NCBI RefSeq assembly: GCF_022682495.2
Contig: NC_071398.1
Span: forward strand, 89,443,398 to 89,507,397
DNA from: Desmodus rotundus
Taxonomy: Eukaryota; Chordata; Mammalia; Chiroptera; Phyllostomidae
DNA: 64,000 nt
Reading direction: 5' to 3'
The translations under genes and the position numbers were made by a program. Below the pieces are notes generated by a model. It did no database searches, was not told the DNA's origin, and worked only from the letters and a program-made list of their open reading frames with translations. Position 1 is the stretch's first letter, and each line of letters opens with the position of its first letter. Positions 1-12,179 of the stretch are shown piece by piece.

Positions 1-1290
1 TTCCAAAAACCATAGCTAAAATAAATTTTAAAAAATGTTAGCACTAGTGTAACATTATTCTCCCCACCAATTTCACTAAGGTGTTGAAATGCTTTTGAGG
101 GACGGTAGTTGCATGGCGGCCTCCTTCCCCCCTCGAATCTGTCTGGGGGTGGAAACCACAAAGAACCACCTGTCCGGTGCCCTCCTGCCAACATTGCCTG
201 TGGCATCGGTAATCAGATGAGCCTCCGTGAAATGCTGCAGAAGAGCTATGAGGCCATGGCCACTAATCACGTTGTTCTAGTTGATATCTGGACAGGGCTG
301 CCTTTGTTTAGGGCTCAGATGAGCACGTTTTAATGATCCAAAGAAAATGAACACACGTTGCCCCTTCCAGGATATGTTAATTCTGAGTAAATAAATGGAA
401 ATGCAATCGTTGGTGAAGATGCATTGCTTTTGACATCAGCCTCCCTGATTTGCTTTTTCTTTAGTGGGCGCTCTGGCCAAAGGTTGAAAGAACCAGCCCA
501 TCACTTCAACTCTGGAAGGTGCACGTGCACCTGGTGAGGGCTCCAGACACCCAGCCTCTCAAATAAAAGTACGCCCTGCGCCAGCCAGGAAACACCAGGG
601 GCCTGTGTTCTCAAAAACAGGCCACTCGCTTCTATGACAACACTGGAAACATGCAAACATCGCACATTTAGCAGAATCCCACACGTTAGAGAGCGCGCTC
701 CTGGCTGTCCAAGGGGTTCACCTGTTCTCAGTTTTATTTGACACATTCCTTTCAAGCCCGTCATTTCAAGCAAAAAGGAAATGGGTCGCCTTCAGCCAAA
801 CTTTTACTTCTCCCATATCCTAAAGGGAATTTTGTTGCAGAATCCCACAAAAGTTTGCAATCAGAACCAGAGTTTTGGTCAAAAACTTTCAATGGCTCCT
901 TTTTTCTTCTTACACAGAAAGTCCAAACCCTTGAGGCCACACAAACTAGAACCAATGAGCCTTTCTATGCTTCCGTATTTTCTGTCACAGCCTCCTTCTC
1001 CCAGAACTTTCTGCTCCAGCTAAACTGGCTCTTCATAACGTACTGTGCTCTGGGAGTACCCCGTACTTTCACATCCCCTGCAATTTGCGCTCATAGCTCT
1101 CTTACTCTGCTCCGCCCTTCCTGCCATCTCCCAAACCCTGCCAGGTCCCACCTTCTCCCTTTAGAAAGCCTGTATCCTGCACCAAGGTTCTGGTTCAAGG
1201 AGTCCTCCCATAAACTATAAATCAAAATACATTAAAATTTTTTTCAACTATTATAACATTATCCATTCTACATGGTGCTGTTATTATCTG
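1..1290. other. unassigned DNA
   Basis: No recognised gene or repeat. Two open stretches (109-333 and 738-1220, plus strand) have no recognisable domain and no splice context. The second follows pyrimidine-rich DNA and begins inside no clear promoter. Confidence 0.5.
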
Positions 1291-1299
1291 CTTATAGTT

Positions 1300-1395
1300 C
1301 ATTCACTTTGGGTTCCACCAGCTCTACACCATCCCAAGGCTGGCACATGGTACATACTCATTAAATGTTCTTCTGTGTGCTGAAATGAATTAATG
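1300..1395 (+). repeat. L2/MIR-type 3' tail
   Basis: The text CTGGCACATGGTACATACTC followed by ATTAAATGTT and a GAAATGAATTAATG end resembles the shared L2/MIR 3' tail in forward orientation. It is short and diverged. Confidence 0.4.
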
Positions 1396-1699
1396 GTTAC
1401 AGTTACTATCGGTATGATTACTATTATTATTGCCATCATCAAAATAATGGGTCTAACTAGTATCTTAATTATATATAAAAAATAATCATATACATGATCC
1501 TTCTACGTGGACCAACTTTATTCTCCCTAACTGAATTCAGAGCTTATTTCTTGGTGTTTTTCACCCTTTCAATCTGGGCTCTCATAATATTCTTATCAGT
1601 CACAGTGAATAAGGTGTGTTTTCCTTCTTAAGAGATGATACACATCAACAAGTTTGCCAGATCCACTGCGACAGGCAAAGTGAAGAGTACGAAAGAAAT

Positions 1700-2310
1700 A
1701 TTATAATTGTCTTAGAAACTTACAATCAAGTTGGGAAAAGGTATGACTACATATGGAATATTTAGGGAACAGTAAACAGTCATGGTACCAGCTATCAAGA
1801 TAAAAGGAAACCAGGAAAAGAAGAGATTAGCGTGGACTAGAGTGGAGGGGATAGGATGAGCCCTGAGGAGAGGTAGCGTATCAAGCATACAGTGGAGGGG
1901 AGGGTACTGCCTGCAGGGAGCTGAGCAGAGCCGCCCAGCAGCACGTTGGAGTGAGGCGGAGGGGTGTGAGCATGTTAATGGAATGGGCAGGGATACAACC
2001 CTCTGAACCGCAGTGCAGATCTGTCTAGGGTGGGCGGAGCAAGAGGAAGTGTAGTCAATAGCTTCAGGATACGTAGTTTGACAATGACTAAAAGAAGCAT
2101 TTTAGGGGAAAAGAAACACTAATAGGGAGCCATGATAGATTCTTGAGCAAGTTCAAGGCAAAAGCAAGCCTTTCTCTTTATGAAGATGAGTGTGGAAGCT
2201 GATGATAAAAATAGTTGGAGGTGAGAGAGACTACCAACAGGGCAGGCAAGTGAGGAGGCCGGTACTGTGTTGTGAGGGGGAGGGGAGGAGGTCAAGGCCT
2301 AGGACGGCAC
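1700..2310 (-). repeat. L2 LINE fragment, reverse orientation
   Basis: Reading the plus strand, phrases typical of the L2 3' region in reverse appear in order: AACTTACAATCAAGTTGGG, then GGGAGCCATGATAGATTCTT with GAGCAAGTTCAAGG, then GGAAGATGAG-like text. Heavily diverged and non-coding. Confidence 0.5.
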
Positions 2311-2489
2311 GGAACAACATGTGGATTGTTGAGAACTGATGAGGAACCGCCACTCCAGCCTGGGAACTTTTGTAGCAAAGAACAGTGACTTGTTTTTTTC
2401 TTTAGGGAATAAGGAGAAAATGTTTTTTCTCAGAACATACTTTTAGTTGGTGGCCAAACAATTATGTATGGACTGTATATACTGATCAC

Positions 2490-2700
2490 AAACTTATCAG
2501 TTGTTTCGAATCTGCTAAGTGCTGTGAATTCAGACATGAACAAGCACCTGTCCTCAAGGAAATCGAATGCAGTGGTAGGTGCGGCCATAGGGAGAAAGAG
2601 TAGATATAATCAGAACACCAGGGTTCTAAGGAAGCCTTTCCAAGGAGGTGCCGTGAAGAATGATCTGGTAGTGATGAAGCGAAGAGGGCCACTGTGGATG
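2490..2700 (-). repeat. L2 LINE 3' end, reverse orientation
   Basis: CTAAGTGCTGTGAATTCAGA followed by ACATGAACAAGCACCTGTCC and TCAAGGAAATCGAATGCAGT is the reversed L2 3' end. Further on, GGAAGCCTTTCCAAGGAGGT matches the usual continuation. A second L2 piece next to that at 1700-2310. Confidence 0.5.
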
Positions 2701-2739
2701 AAGGTTTCACTCAGGTAGAACCAGAAGCTGGAATCAAGA

Positions 2740-4460
2740 TGAGCAGGCTGAGAAACGGGGGTTCTAAGTGGGTACCGATGATCGGCATAAGAGGTTTTTC
2801 GATCTGCATGGCAGTGCTGTGCTTTGATGGATGGCGCTCCTGCCCCACCCATGCATCACCCACACCTCCGGAGCCGCAAAGGCATATTGAACAGCAACAA
2901 TAAAAACCTAGGTGTCAGTGGAATCAAAGACTCTAGCTCTGAGAGTGGCCCTGCACAGTGAAAAAGATTGCTATTCATCTCTTCTGCTGTTGATCTCGAA
3001 CTATTTAACGGTGCCCATACAGACAGGTGAAAACAGCCTGCAGTGAGAGCACAAACTCGAGCCTTTGTTTGTCTGAGAGACGGGGTAGGCAGGAAAATTG
3101 CAGATGGAAGTAAAATTCTGTAAACCCGTATCACCCCCAGTGGCCCCTATGGATACGAAATATTCATTTAGTGCTTCCAGCATTCTAAGTTCTGAAGAAA
3201 TTACTCTAATACTGTCTAAGCGCCTGTGGGCTGAAATTTTCAGGGGCAAGGTCAAGGATGGCCCATCAGTGATTGAAAACTTCCCGAGCTCCTACTAAGT
3301 GCCGTGCACTACAACACGATCACGTTGGTTGGGAGAAACAGCAATAGAGTTAGATGGACGTTAAAACTGATCGACAGGCAATTTTTTTTTTTTTTTGCAG
3401 ACTCTTTGAGGGCAGGTGTTCTTCAAGTAAAAATGAGACCATCAAAGGTGACCGAAGGCTATTGCAGGCTTAGCATAGTCATGGAAAAGCATAGCAGCTC
3501 CCCAAGAAGAGGGTTTTCTACGGAGGGCTACATATGCCCAGGGACATGGGACTGGGAGCTGGGGGTTTCTATTCCGTTGTGATTCTTCTGATGTTTCGTG
3601 TGTTTTAAGTTCATATGCCACCGTGTGATCCCAAGGTCCCTTACTCCATACAACACAACCGGGTGCCTTGGAACCAGGCTGAGTCACTCACGCCCCGGGC
3701 AGTGAAGAACAGGGGCTGCAGGCTTTAGAGTTCTGTTTTCCAAATTTTGTCATGGATTGTTCCACGTTTCTGCCACTCTAGCTCCCAAGCCGTGCCTCCT
3801 CCAGAGTAGATGTGGAGCATGGAGGGACTGGGGGTAGAACTCTGAGGCGGGTACCTTCAGGGGCAAGTCACCCTTTGGGACTTCTTGGAGACACGCCCAT
3901 AGCAGCTGGCTGGCAGCCTCCGACTCAGGATGCCTCAGGAAAGCAAGGGCGAGGCTTTTCTGTTGCTGCTCTCCCATTTTTACATGGAGTTCACGCCCTG
4001 CGGTGACTAGTAGTCAGTGTGTGTGGGTGCAAATTAATGGCATCTCTTTGGGAACAGAAGCGTAATCGCTCCCATCTCCCCTGTCCCAAGTGGAGGGAAC
4101 AAGAGGCTCTCGTGACCCCATGGAAGGGGCAAGGGGCCAGGGCTCCAGGTGGGCAAGGAGGCTTGTAACTTCTGAAGTCATGAGAACTGAAATATCGTCT
4201 TAAACACAAATTTCTGGGGAGCTCCACTTAGTTTTCTGAATTCTGCTGTCTGTTTGGGAAAAGCCCTCCACTGCATTACTTTTGCTTTAGCAAAATATCT
4301 TCATCTACAGTCTCAGCCTTTATTCTCTTCTTCTGTCTCCCATAAGGAAGACAGATGTGTAATAGATAGACATGTAATTAGAGTGAATGATAAAGTTCCC
4401 GCCTCACTTCCTCTCCTGGATTATAAAACTGCTTGGAGACCCGGGAGGACCCGAGAGCTC
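2740..4460. other. unassigned DNA
   Basis: No gene seen. It holds a run of 15 T at 3382-3396. A weak L2-like phrase near 3285-3310 (CTCCTACTAAGTGCCGTGC) is too short to call. Confidence 0.5.
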
Positions 4461-4464
4461 AGCC

Positions 4465-4600
4465 AGGCCACTGTCCTCATTTTACAGAAGCAGGGATGGA
4501 GCTCCTAAGACTTGAAGTGACTCATCCAAAGTCGCATAGCTGGCTGGTGGCTGACCTGTGTCCTTTAAACTCCTCTTGCAGGTATTATTTTCCAGACTCT
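4465..4600 (-). repeat. MIR SINE, reverse orientation
   Basis: CCTCATTTTACAGAAGCAGG, then GACTTGAAGTGACTCATCCA and AAGTCGCATAGCTGGCTGG, is the MIR core in reverse. Confidence 0.6.
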
Positions 4601-4604
4601 CAAT

Positions 4605-7195
4605 CACCTTGACAGCTTTCCTCTGAAGTCTGTCCAAAGTCCTTCTCAGCTGAAGCTCCTGGAATGGGACGCACAGCCCCGGAGGGGTCTGATTTGATCT
4701 GAGTAAGGGTTGCTCTAGTGTGCCTACATCCTAGGCGTGCATTCCGATGACGCTGGGCTTGCTCCCGGGGCTTATTTGTGATGATGACCCTCCTGGCATG
4801 CCTGAACACATCAGCCCAGCTCCTGTGTCTCGGGCCTGGTTTTCTTCCCCAAGGGCAATGATGTCCGTACTGAGTCACACCCTGCAAATGATAACACCTC
4901 AGATGTTCAAAACATCTTTCTGGAAACAGAAAGCACCCTTCTAAGACTACCAGCCTCCTGGATGTTTCTGTGGGGAGGGGAGGATGCCAAACGCCAACTC
5001 CCTGGACAGATTAAAGACTGAAGTTTAACTGATGTCACCTGAATCACCTATGAAGCTGGATGAACATTATTCTGGAAGGAAGAGAGATGACTTTATCCAG
5101 AGTGAGCATGGAGCCAGTTAGTCCATAGAGAAGGCACGCCCTCCTCCACTCTGCCCCCAGTAGCCAGCCAATGACGCCCCCTTGACCGTTGCTGTGGTTC
5201 CGCCAGGTTCAGTGTCCATGAGCTTTCAAGTCCGTGGCAGATACGACACAGGGCAAATCAGAGGTGCCTAATCCTTGCCCTTGCAGGAGCTTGCAATTCG
5301 GCAGTTTTTAAGTCCTCAGGGGATCTGTTTGTTTTCCGGATCTCACCAAGCTCCATTCCCATACATTGGGCTTTCAGGCCCTTCCTCTCAGGTGGGGTCA
5401 GGATAAACTGCCGCCTCCACTGCGGTCCCCGAGCACGATCGTTTCTGTCACTGTGCATATCCTGTTGTCTGTACTCACTTAGCTGTCTGACCGGCTGCCC
5501 TCCTGGTCCCCACCCCATGGCTCCAGGCCAGGAGCTCTACAGCCAGCTCTACAGGGCTTGCGTGCAGGGACGGCCCACGCATGCCTGTGGCATGGATGTG
5601 TGCCCCAAGAAAGGGCCTTGTGCTGGCCCCCACTGCCACCTCTGGGTGCCACGACCCTGAGTGTGTCCCAGGAAACAGAAAAGCACTTCCTGTGTGTAGC
5701 TTATGGGTTCTGCTGAGGAGTCTGGATTCTGCTTCATCCTCAAGCCGATGAATCAGGGGTCAACTCTTTCAGGCAGCAGCCATCTCCAACATCCAGGGCT
5801 GATAGCTGTCTCCAGTGTCTCCTGTCAAAGGGTCATGGGATTGGATATGAAGCCATTGTGAGCACAGAGTGGAGCAGGGAGTAAGTGCATCCAAGGACTG
5901 GATGATTTCGGCCCCCAGCACACAGCCCTGGAGAACGGGCACCCTCACTCAGTGTTCATTGGTGATTTGACAATGACATGTTCATTACCTCCCTAGGACT
6001 CACTCTGAGGAAGGCTCCCACCTGCTGTAGTTCCTCCTGTCTCGTAAAGTCTGACACCAGACTGCTGAGGACACAACATTCTAAACCCTGAGCTCCCTTG
6101 GGATGCTGCCCAGAGCGAGATTTTAGGAACACAAACATTTTCTTAATTCCTGGGGTAAAGCCACTGCCGGGAAGCTGCTGAGGAGAAATCTCAGCAGGGG
6201 GCTTATGCCCCACCCCCCCCAATCTCTGTCCTCACCCTTCCAGCAGGCATACAGCGGCCAGCGCTCTGAAGTTCCTCCTCAACGGGACCCATGGCTGTTA
6301 TTGTCGACTGAGGCCATGACCCAGGGCTCAGAGCGGCCGCAAGTTCACACGTGAGAAGATAATGTCACTCTAATAACCCGATGACTAGCTGCATTCACGG
6401 AGCTCTAGTCATGAGGCAAGCTCATCGCGGCGGTCCCCTTATTTCATACAACCCTAAGGAGGAGATCCTCCTGTGTCTGAGTCCCAGGTGAGTGGGGCAC
6501 ATGGGATTCTCGGTGCCACATAGTAGAGCACATGGCAGAATCAGAAATTCTAACGAGCAGCAGGCACCAGGTGCCCACGCACCATCCTGTTTCTGTTTCA
6601 AAAAGCTGCCGCTCTCACGGCTGGCGACCTTGGGACAATCAGGTCAAAGGAGTGGCCAGGGTGGCAGATGGAAAAGGAGCAGAGAGTCAAGACTTCACGT
6701 TGAGAACCCGAAGGTAACGTGACTGCCTCATCCAACAGAGGCACCACCTCCAACATGGTGGCGTGATATTGATTAAGCTTCTTAAACAAAAAATTGGGGG
6801 GTTGGGGCGGCCCATGGATGGGGAGCATGGTCTTGGCAAGATCTCCGAGAATCTGAGGTGTCAACACACACACCAGGAAACAGTTCGCTGACATCAAAGG
6901 CACAGGAGTCAGCTTTCTGTTCCCTTCCAGTTTCCGGATTTTGGTCTGCAAAGTGTCCCACCCCGAAGAATTCAACAGACTGAAATGATAAAACTGCACT
7001 CAGTGGAAAGACCCTGAGGGGAAGTTTTAGAAGAGAAAATCTTTGCTTTTTTCCTGGAAAGAACCTCAAGAGAAAAAAAAAAGTCTTGCTTTTCCAGACA
7101 TTTGAACCAAACTCAGAGCAAGTGAAGAACTAGACAACACAAAACTTGGATGTGAGAAAGGACTCGGCCCACTGCCAAGGGCCACATACCGTAAC
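4605..7195. other. unassigned DNA
   Basis: No gene seen. A weak reversed-MIR trace lies around 6415-6490 (TTATTTCATACAACCCTAAG). The 133-codon open frame on the minus strand at 6598-6999 shows no domain. Confidence 0.5.
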
Positions 7196-7199
7196 GCGC

Positions 7200-7345
7200 C
7201 CCTCCGCCTTAGGAATGACCGCTTCTTCTTGGCCCCCACCTCAGCTTATAGATCCTATATGAATCCTATAATACTTTATTACACCTATTTAATATCCATC
7301 TCTCCCCTTTTAGACCATAAGCTTCCTAAGCGGTGAGTCTGTACC
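7200..7345 (+). repeat. L2-like 3' fragment
   Basis: A pyrimidine-rich lead followed by TTTTAGACCATAAGCTTCCT resembles the L2 phrase normally written as 'TTAGACTGTAAGCTCCTTGAG'. Short and diverged. Confidence 0.35.
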
Positions 7346-7539
7346 GTCAATCCTTCAGATGGTGACGATAAACATAGGAACTGAGTAGTCACTTGCTAAA
7401 TTAATCCATGACTTTTTTTGCCTTCCAAATACCAAGCCTAATAGAACATACTGCCTCTTCCTATCCTTGAAATCTGTACGTCAGTCATCAGGAACTTGAA
7501 CTAAGGTGAACCTAGAAGCTCTTCTTTCAAGGCCGTCAT

Positions 7540-7670
7540 AAAATGAGTCCAGGCTCGGAAGTCAGACAGTGCCTGGCTTGGGCTTGAGTCCTGGCTCTGC
7601 CACTCACTTAAAAGTTACTTGATTTTTCTACCCTAGCTTCTCGTTTGTAAAATTGGGAGCCTGGGAAGCT
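7540..7670 (+). repeat. MIR SINE
   Basis: GGAAGTCAGACAGTGCCTGG, then GAGTCCTGGCTCTGCCACTC and TTACTTGATTTTTCTACC, then TCGTTTGTAAAATTGGGA, gives the MIR core and 3' part in forward orientation. Confidence 0.75.
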
Positions 7671-7729
7671 CAGAAAACCATTGCAAGGTGCAGTATATTT
7701 TCAACAAAACCACCATAGTGATTCTTTAA

Positions 7730-8280
7730 AAATATACGTTAGACCATGCCGAGCCTCTGCTCAAATCACTCCCTATCAGTTCATTCGGAGTCAAAGTCAG
7801 CCTCCCTGCGTCGGCCTGCAAGGCCCTACAGGACCCAGCCCCCAGCTACCGCTCTCCTCTGCCCAGCCATGCCGGCCTCCTGGCTTGAACACTCCACCTA
7901 CCCACTGCCTTGGGGCCTTTCCATCCGCTGCCCCCTCTGCATGGAGCCCTCTTCTCTAAGATACCCCTGTGGCCAACCTTTTCTGCTGCTTCAATGTCAC
8001 CTATCACCACCTATTCAAAACTGCAACCTGAACCACCACGCTGATTCCAAATACTCTCATCTCTTATTTTCCTAGCACTTGTCCCTGTTTAGCATATTCT
8101 CTGCTGGTCCCTGTGTATATGTGTATTGCCCACAAGTCTGCAGGGCTACTCTCACCAGCGATCTTCCCCAAGGGCCAGAGTTTCTGTGTGTTTTGTACAT
8201 CGATGCACCTCAAGTGCCTGGCACAGTGCCTGGCACAGTGTGGGCACTCGATAAACGATTTCTGAATGAATAAAGATTGA
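7730..8280 (+). repeat. L2 LINE 3' end
   Basis: The L2 3' region in forward order: GCCTGCAAGGCCCTACAGGA, a 'CTGCCTTGGGGCCTTTCC' block, GGAGCCCTCTTCTCTAAGAT, TCAATGTCACCTATCACCAC, and the terminal tail at 8215-8275 (GCCTGGCACAGTG repeated, then CACTCGATAAACGATTTCTG and AATGAATAAA). The doubled GTGCCTGGCACA is a small local duplication. The open frames here are chance. Confidence 0.7.
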
Positions 8281-8289
8281 GTGAAGAGA

Positions 8290-9340
8290 GGAAGTACCCG
8301 GCACACATAAAGTTTCAGTAATTGTAGCTATCATTGCCACCACCACCAAGGTCATTGTCATCGTCACCATCATCATCGAGACAGTGGTGCCCCTCCTTAG
8401 AGCCTGGAGGAGAATAAAAGAGTTAAGGCATATAATGCATTGAGCACCGGGTTGGTATACATTGCATGCTTGCTAAATATCATCTCCTTTGTTCTTCTCT
8501 TTTGTGACTTGTTATGTTGCTTCATTTCTATGGAGGACCCTCAGGGCTGAGTTGTAAAGCAAAATTAACTACTCAGGGCACATAAGTGTCGTGTAGGGCC
8601 ATTCACAGAGCATTCTAGAACTGCTGATTAATTATTACTAGCTGAGTATCAAAATTAGATTTATGTGACTCCGTATTTTTTTGATCACGATTCTCTGTAT
8701 TAAGCAAACTTTCTGCTACTTTTTCTACAACTCATGAAGGAGAGGAGGAAAGGGAGGAGAAATAAAAACATACATTTTAGCTTTTATAATGCCTGGGTTC
8801 ACATAGCTACCAGAGGGAAATATACCTATAGGAAAGGAAAAATACATTATCAGTTTAAAGTTAAACATTCTCTAATGTTTATATAACATTATATGAACAG
8901 TACTGTTTATATATGTAACAATGTAACATTATACAATGTAACATTATATAAGAAAATTATATAAGCAAGAAATTGCTACTGAAGAATACAAAGGTAGATA
9001 GGCTATAGATGTTTTCAAGCCAGCAGGAATAGTCACTTTTCGTTTCACCTTTTCGTTCTCGCTCCTATGTCAGTGTAAAGGGAATTTTTTCAAATGTTAA
9101 GCGCGTGCTGGCACACAAACTCTGCCTGTTGATAGTTCACAAAGAAACAGTCATGAGTCCTGTTCTCTACCCCTTAGACATGCACAGAATGCAAAGATTT
9201 TGGGAAGGACCAACCACCAGGACAAGTTCCCTCTGGCTGTCGAACCCAACGTAGCTCTCGGGCTGGAAATGCATCGACATCGCCCTCCCTTCTTTAAAAC
9301 TCCAGGCGTTAGTACACAGCTTGCTCATCCTTACTCTTTC
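8290..9340. other. unassigned, AT-rich in the middle
   Basis: It has a CCACCACCACC/ATCATC low-complexity patch near 8335-8380 and the AT-rich array at 8860-8965. Nothing coding is seen before the candidate exon at 9343. Confidence 0.5.
8860..8965. repeat. AT-rich imperfect repeats with TAACATTAT motif
   Basis: The word TAACATTAT or a close variant (for example ATGTAACATTAT) occurs about four times within 100 bases of very AT-rich DNA. Likely slippage-derived; no function seen. Confidence 0.5.
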
Positions 9341-9342
9341 AG

Positions 9343-9445
9343 ATAGCGATTTCTTATCGTTTGTTTTTCCGGATCAAGCAGCCCTGGAATGCTGCATGGA
9401 ACAGCTCCAGCAACTGCTGACGGAATTGTCTTCCCCGTCAGCCCG
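9343..9445 (+). CDS. candidate single internal exon, gene unknown
   Basis: Tentative. A pyrimidine-rich stretch ending CTTACTCTTTCAG (to 9342) is a good splice acceptor. It is followed by 103 bases open in one frame reading SDFLSFVFPDQAALECCM, then EQLQQLLTELSSPSAR. A GT at 9446 could be the donor, but its context (CCCG|GTGTGT) is weak. The peptide looks like an amphipathic helix and the segment does not resemble the surrounding repeats. I do not recognise the protein, and no partner exon was found in the window. Chance is a real alternative, because an open stretch of this length is common. If the exon is real, it belongs to a gene whose introns cover at least part of this window. Confidence 0.25.
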
Positions 9446-9829
9446 GTGTGTGCCATTCTCTTTTTCTGTAAAATGCTTTTACCAGAAGGCATGCTTACCA
9501 CGTCACATTAGAGAGTCAGATAGCTCTTTTATAAATTCTATGCTTTCTTGCTTGGAAATCATGCCCAGATGCTGACTCCTTTACCATGCCAACAGGTCTA
9601 TCTTCTACATAAGATGTGACTTGTCTTAACTTCCTACTTGCCAACCCCACCCCCAGCTCAGGGGGACAGCCAGGGCTGGTGTAGCCATGGTGACAGCCAA
9701 GTCTGTTTTGTCTGGCACCCAAATTGAAGTACAATCAAAGTTCAAATTGTAAACAAACACACATGTTAGTCTGGAAGAGCAGGAGCAGGGCCGTGGTTAG
9801 GATCCTAAAGCCAGCGGTGGGACTTGTAT

Positions 9830-10345
9830 AAAACGACAAGGAACTGTGGGACATTTACGCCATGGAATACTACTCGGCCATAAAAAGAAAGTGGTAAGTC
9901 TTCCTTTTTGCGACAGCATGGACGGACCTGGAGAACATTATGCTAAGTGAAATAAGGCAGTCAGAGAAAGACAGACATCATATGTTTCACATGTATGTGG
10001 AATCTAGTGAACAAACTGATCTTGCAAAGAAAATAGAAGCAGACTCATAGATGCCGGGCAGGACGATAGCTCTCAGAGGGGTCGGGGGAAGCTGGGTAAG
10101 AAAAAGGGTGAAGGATTAAGGAAAAGACCCAAAGAACTCATAGGCCCAAACAACATAGACTAGGGGTGTGGGGGGGAGGGCAGAAGAGGGTGAAGTGGGA
10201 TAAATGGTGATGGAAGGAGACTTGGCTTTGGGTGGTGAGCACACGGTACAATATTCGGGTGATGTTTATAGAAGTGTACGCTTGTAACCTGTAGGATTTA
10301 CTAACCAATGTCACGCCAATAAAGCCAACAAAAATTTTAAAAAAA
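9830..10345 (+). mobile_element. L1 LINE 3' end (ORF2 end and 3' UTR)
   Basis: The segment begins in the last part of L1 ORF2 (CCATGGAATACTACTCGGCC, coding MEYYSAIK) and passes GGACCTGGAGAACATTATGC and AAGTGAAATAAGGCAGTCAG. It continues into a G-rich 3' UTR tract at about 10160-10195 and ends with CAATAAAGCC and an A-rich tail near 10330-10350. It is 5'-truncated, as most L1 insertions are. No clear target-site duplication was seen. It is less decayed than the L1 piece that follows. Confidence 0.85.
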
Positions 10346-10564
10346 CAAACAAACTGCCTTACATCAGTGTGTACCAGCCTCTGATAATCCGCATAAGGTG
10401 TCTGTTTAAAATGTCAGTATACTTACCTTGGAAGACTAACATATTAATCCATTATAAGCCATTAGTAAAATTCGTTTATCAGTCAGGCACTGCATAGGCA
10501 TGGCCTCAGGGAATGGTACTTAGGGTAAATTTGTTAATTTTCTGCGTCTTATATTATGATTTAT

Positions 10565-10655
10565 TGTGTAAACAAAAACTGCAGCAGCAATAAAGAAACA
10601 CAAACACACACACACAAAAATTAGATAAATAAAAACAATTAAAAAAAAAAAACCA
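10565..10655. repeat. A-rich low-complexity tract with (CA)n
   Basis: A-rich DNA with a short CACACACA run and AAAAATTAGATAAATAAAAA text. It may be the degraded tail of an insertion lying between two L1 fragments. Confidence 0.6.
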
Positions 10656-10789
10656 AGGAACTAAGGAAAAAGTGTGTTGAACCTGCAGGGATAGTTATCC
10701 CAAAAGCTAGAGAATGCAAAAGCTAGTAAGTGAATGGGCCAGGCTTTCTCAGAGGGTCAGAACAGGCGAAGGCCAAACCCACTGGGCAG

Positions 10790-11965
10790 AGTTGAAGACT
10801 GAGAACAGACAGGAGTTTTAGGTTATATTTGAAAAAGAAACTTACTGAACATCTTACAAAATGAATTAAAGACTTCAATGTATGGCCTGAAACTATAAAA
10901 GTCCTAGAAGAAATCATAACATAAAAAGTTCCAGACCTTGTCCTTGGCCGTGATTTCTTGGCTATGACACCAAGAACACAGAAAACAAAAGCAAACATAG
11001 ACAAGTGGGATTACATCAAATTAAAAAATTTCTGCACAGCAAAGGAAACAATTAACAAAGTGAAAAGGCAGCCTTTGGAATAGAAAAAATATTTGCAAAC
11101 CGTATTTCTGATAAGGGGTTTATATCTAAAATATATAAGGAATTCCTCCAATTCAAAAGCATGCAATAAATAACTTGATTTAAAAATGAGCAAAGGACTT
11201 GAGTGGGCATTTTTTTCCCCAAAGAAAGCATATAAATGGCCAACAGGTCCATGGAAAGATGTTCCAGCAACACTAATCATCAGGAAAACGCAAATCAAAA
11301 CCACGAGATATCACCCCACACTTTTTGGGATGGTTATTATTAAAAAAAAGAATACCAAGGGTTGAAGAAGACTGGAAAAAAGGGAACATTGTACCTTGTC
11401 AGTGGGGACATGAATTGGCAAGGTCACTGCCGAAAACAATACGGAGGTCCCTAAAAAATTAGAATAAAAGTACCATGTAATTCAACAATCCCAGTTCTGA
11501 GTATTTATCTAAAAGAACTAAAATTAAGACACTGAAGAGATATTTGTACTTCCACATTCATTGCATAATTATTCAAAATAGCCAAGATGTGGAAACAGCC
11601 TAAGTGAAATAAAGAAAACATGGTATATACACACAATGAAATATTATTCAGCCTTAAAGAGAGGAAGTCCCGCCTCATGCGACAACTTGGAGAAGGGGGT
11701 AAGGGAAACAAGCCAGTCACAGAAGGACAAGTCCGGCATGATTTCGCTTATATGAGTCATTTAAAATCGTCAATCACGGAAACACTGTAAAGGGTGGTTT
11801 CCAGCAGCTGGGGCACAGGAGAGGAAGGGCAGTTTCTAGTCAATGCTTATGAAGTTCCAGCTATGCAAGACAGCCAATGCTCAGGGTCTGCCGTACACGC
11901 CGAGCCTACACTTCACTGTATGGTACACTTGAACATTTGTTAAGAGGGTAGGTTTGTTGAAAAAA
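10790..11965 (+). mobile_element. Older L1 LINE fragment (ORF2 C-terminal region and 3' UTR)
   Basis: L1 ORF2 landmarks run in forward order: AAAGTCCTAGAAGAAATCAT, TGGGATTACATCAAATTAAA, TTCTGCACAGCAAAGGAAAC, ATATTTGCAAACCGTATTTC, TAATCATCAGGAAAACGCAA and ATCAAAACCACGAGATATCA. The 3' part reaches AGCCAAGATGTGGAAACAGC and CATTTGTTAAGAGGGTAGGT. Many frame breaks; the open frames on the opposite strand are chance. The copy is noticeably more decayed than the upstream L1 at 9830. Confidence 0.85.
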
Positions 11966-12029
11966 CAATACCTCATTGATCTTCTCATCACACCTGCATG
12001 ATCTTTAGAGAAATTTGGAAAATACGTTA

Positions 12030-12056
12030 AGCACAACAAAAGAAAGAAAGAAAGAA
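12030..12056. repeat. (AAAG)n microsatellite
   Basis: Four to five AAAG units followed by AAAATCG. Confidence 0.8.
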
Positions 12057-12179
12057 AATCGTCCACAATTCTACCAATAATTCCGATCACCAGAAAAAGC
12101 CACACATACCATTTGAAAACGAAATACTTCTAGAGAGCAGCGTCGTCATGGGTATCATTGAGATGTATGGAACACTTAC

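Noticed and set aside
738..1220. 160-codon open frame on the plus strand
   Set aside because: No recognisable domain, no splice or promoter support, and a biased S/P/L-rich composition from pyrimidine-rich DNA.
10430..10445. ATACTTACCTTGGAAG resembles the 5' end of U1 snRNA
   Set aside because: Similarity stops after about 11 bases; no snRNA body follows.
10723..11304. minus-strand open frames of 93-97 codons
   Set aside because: They are antisense to an L1 ORF2 relic.
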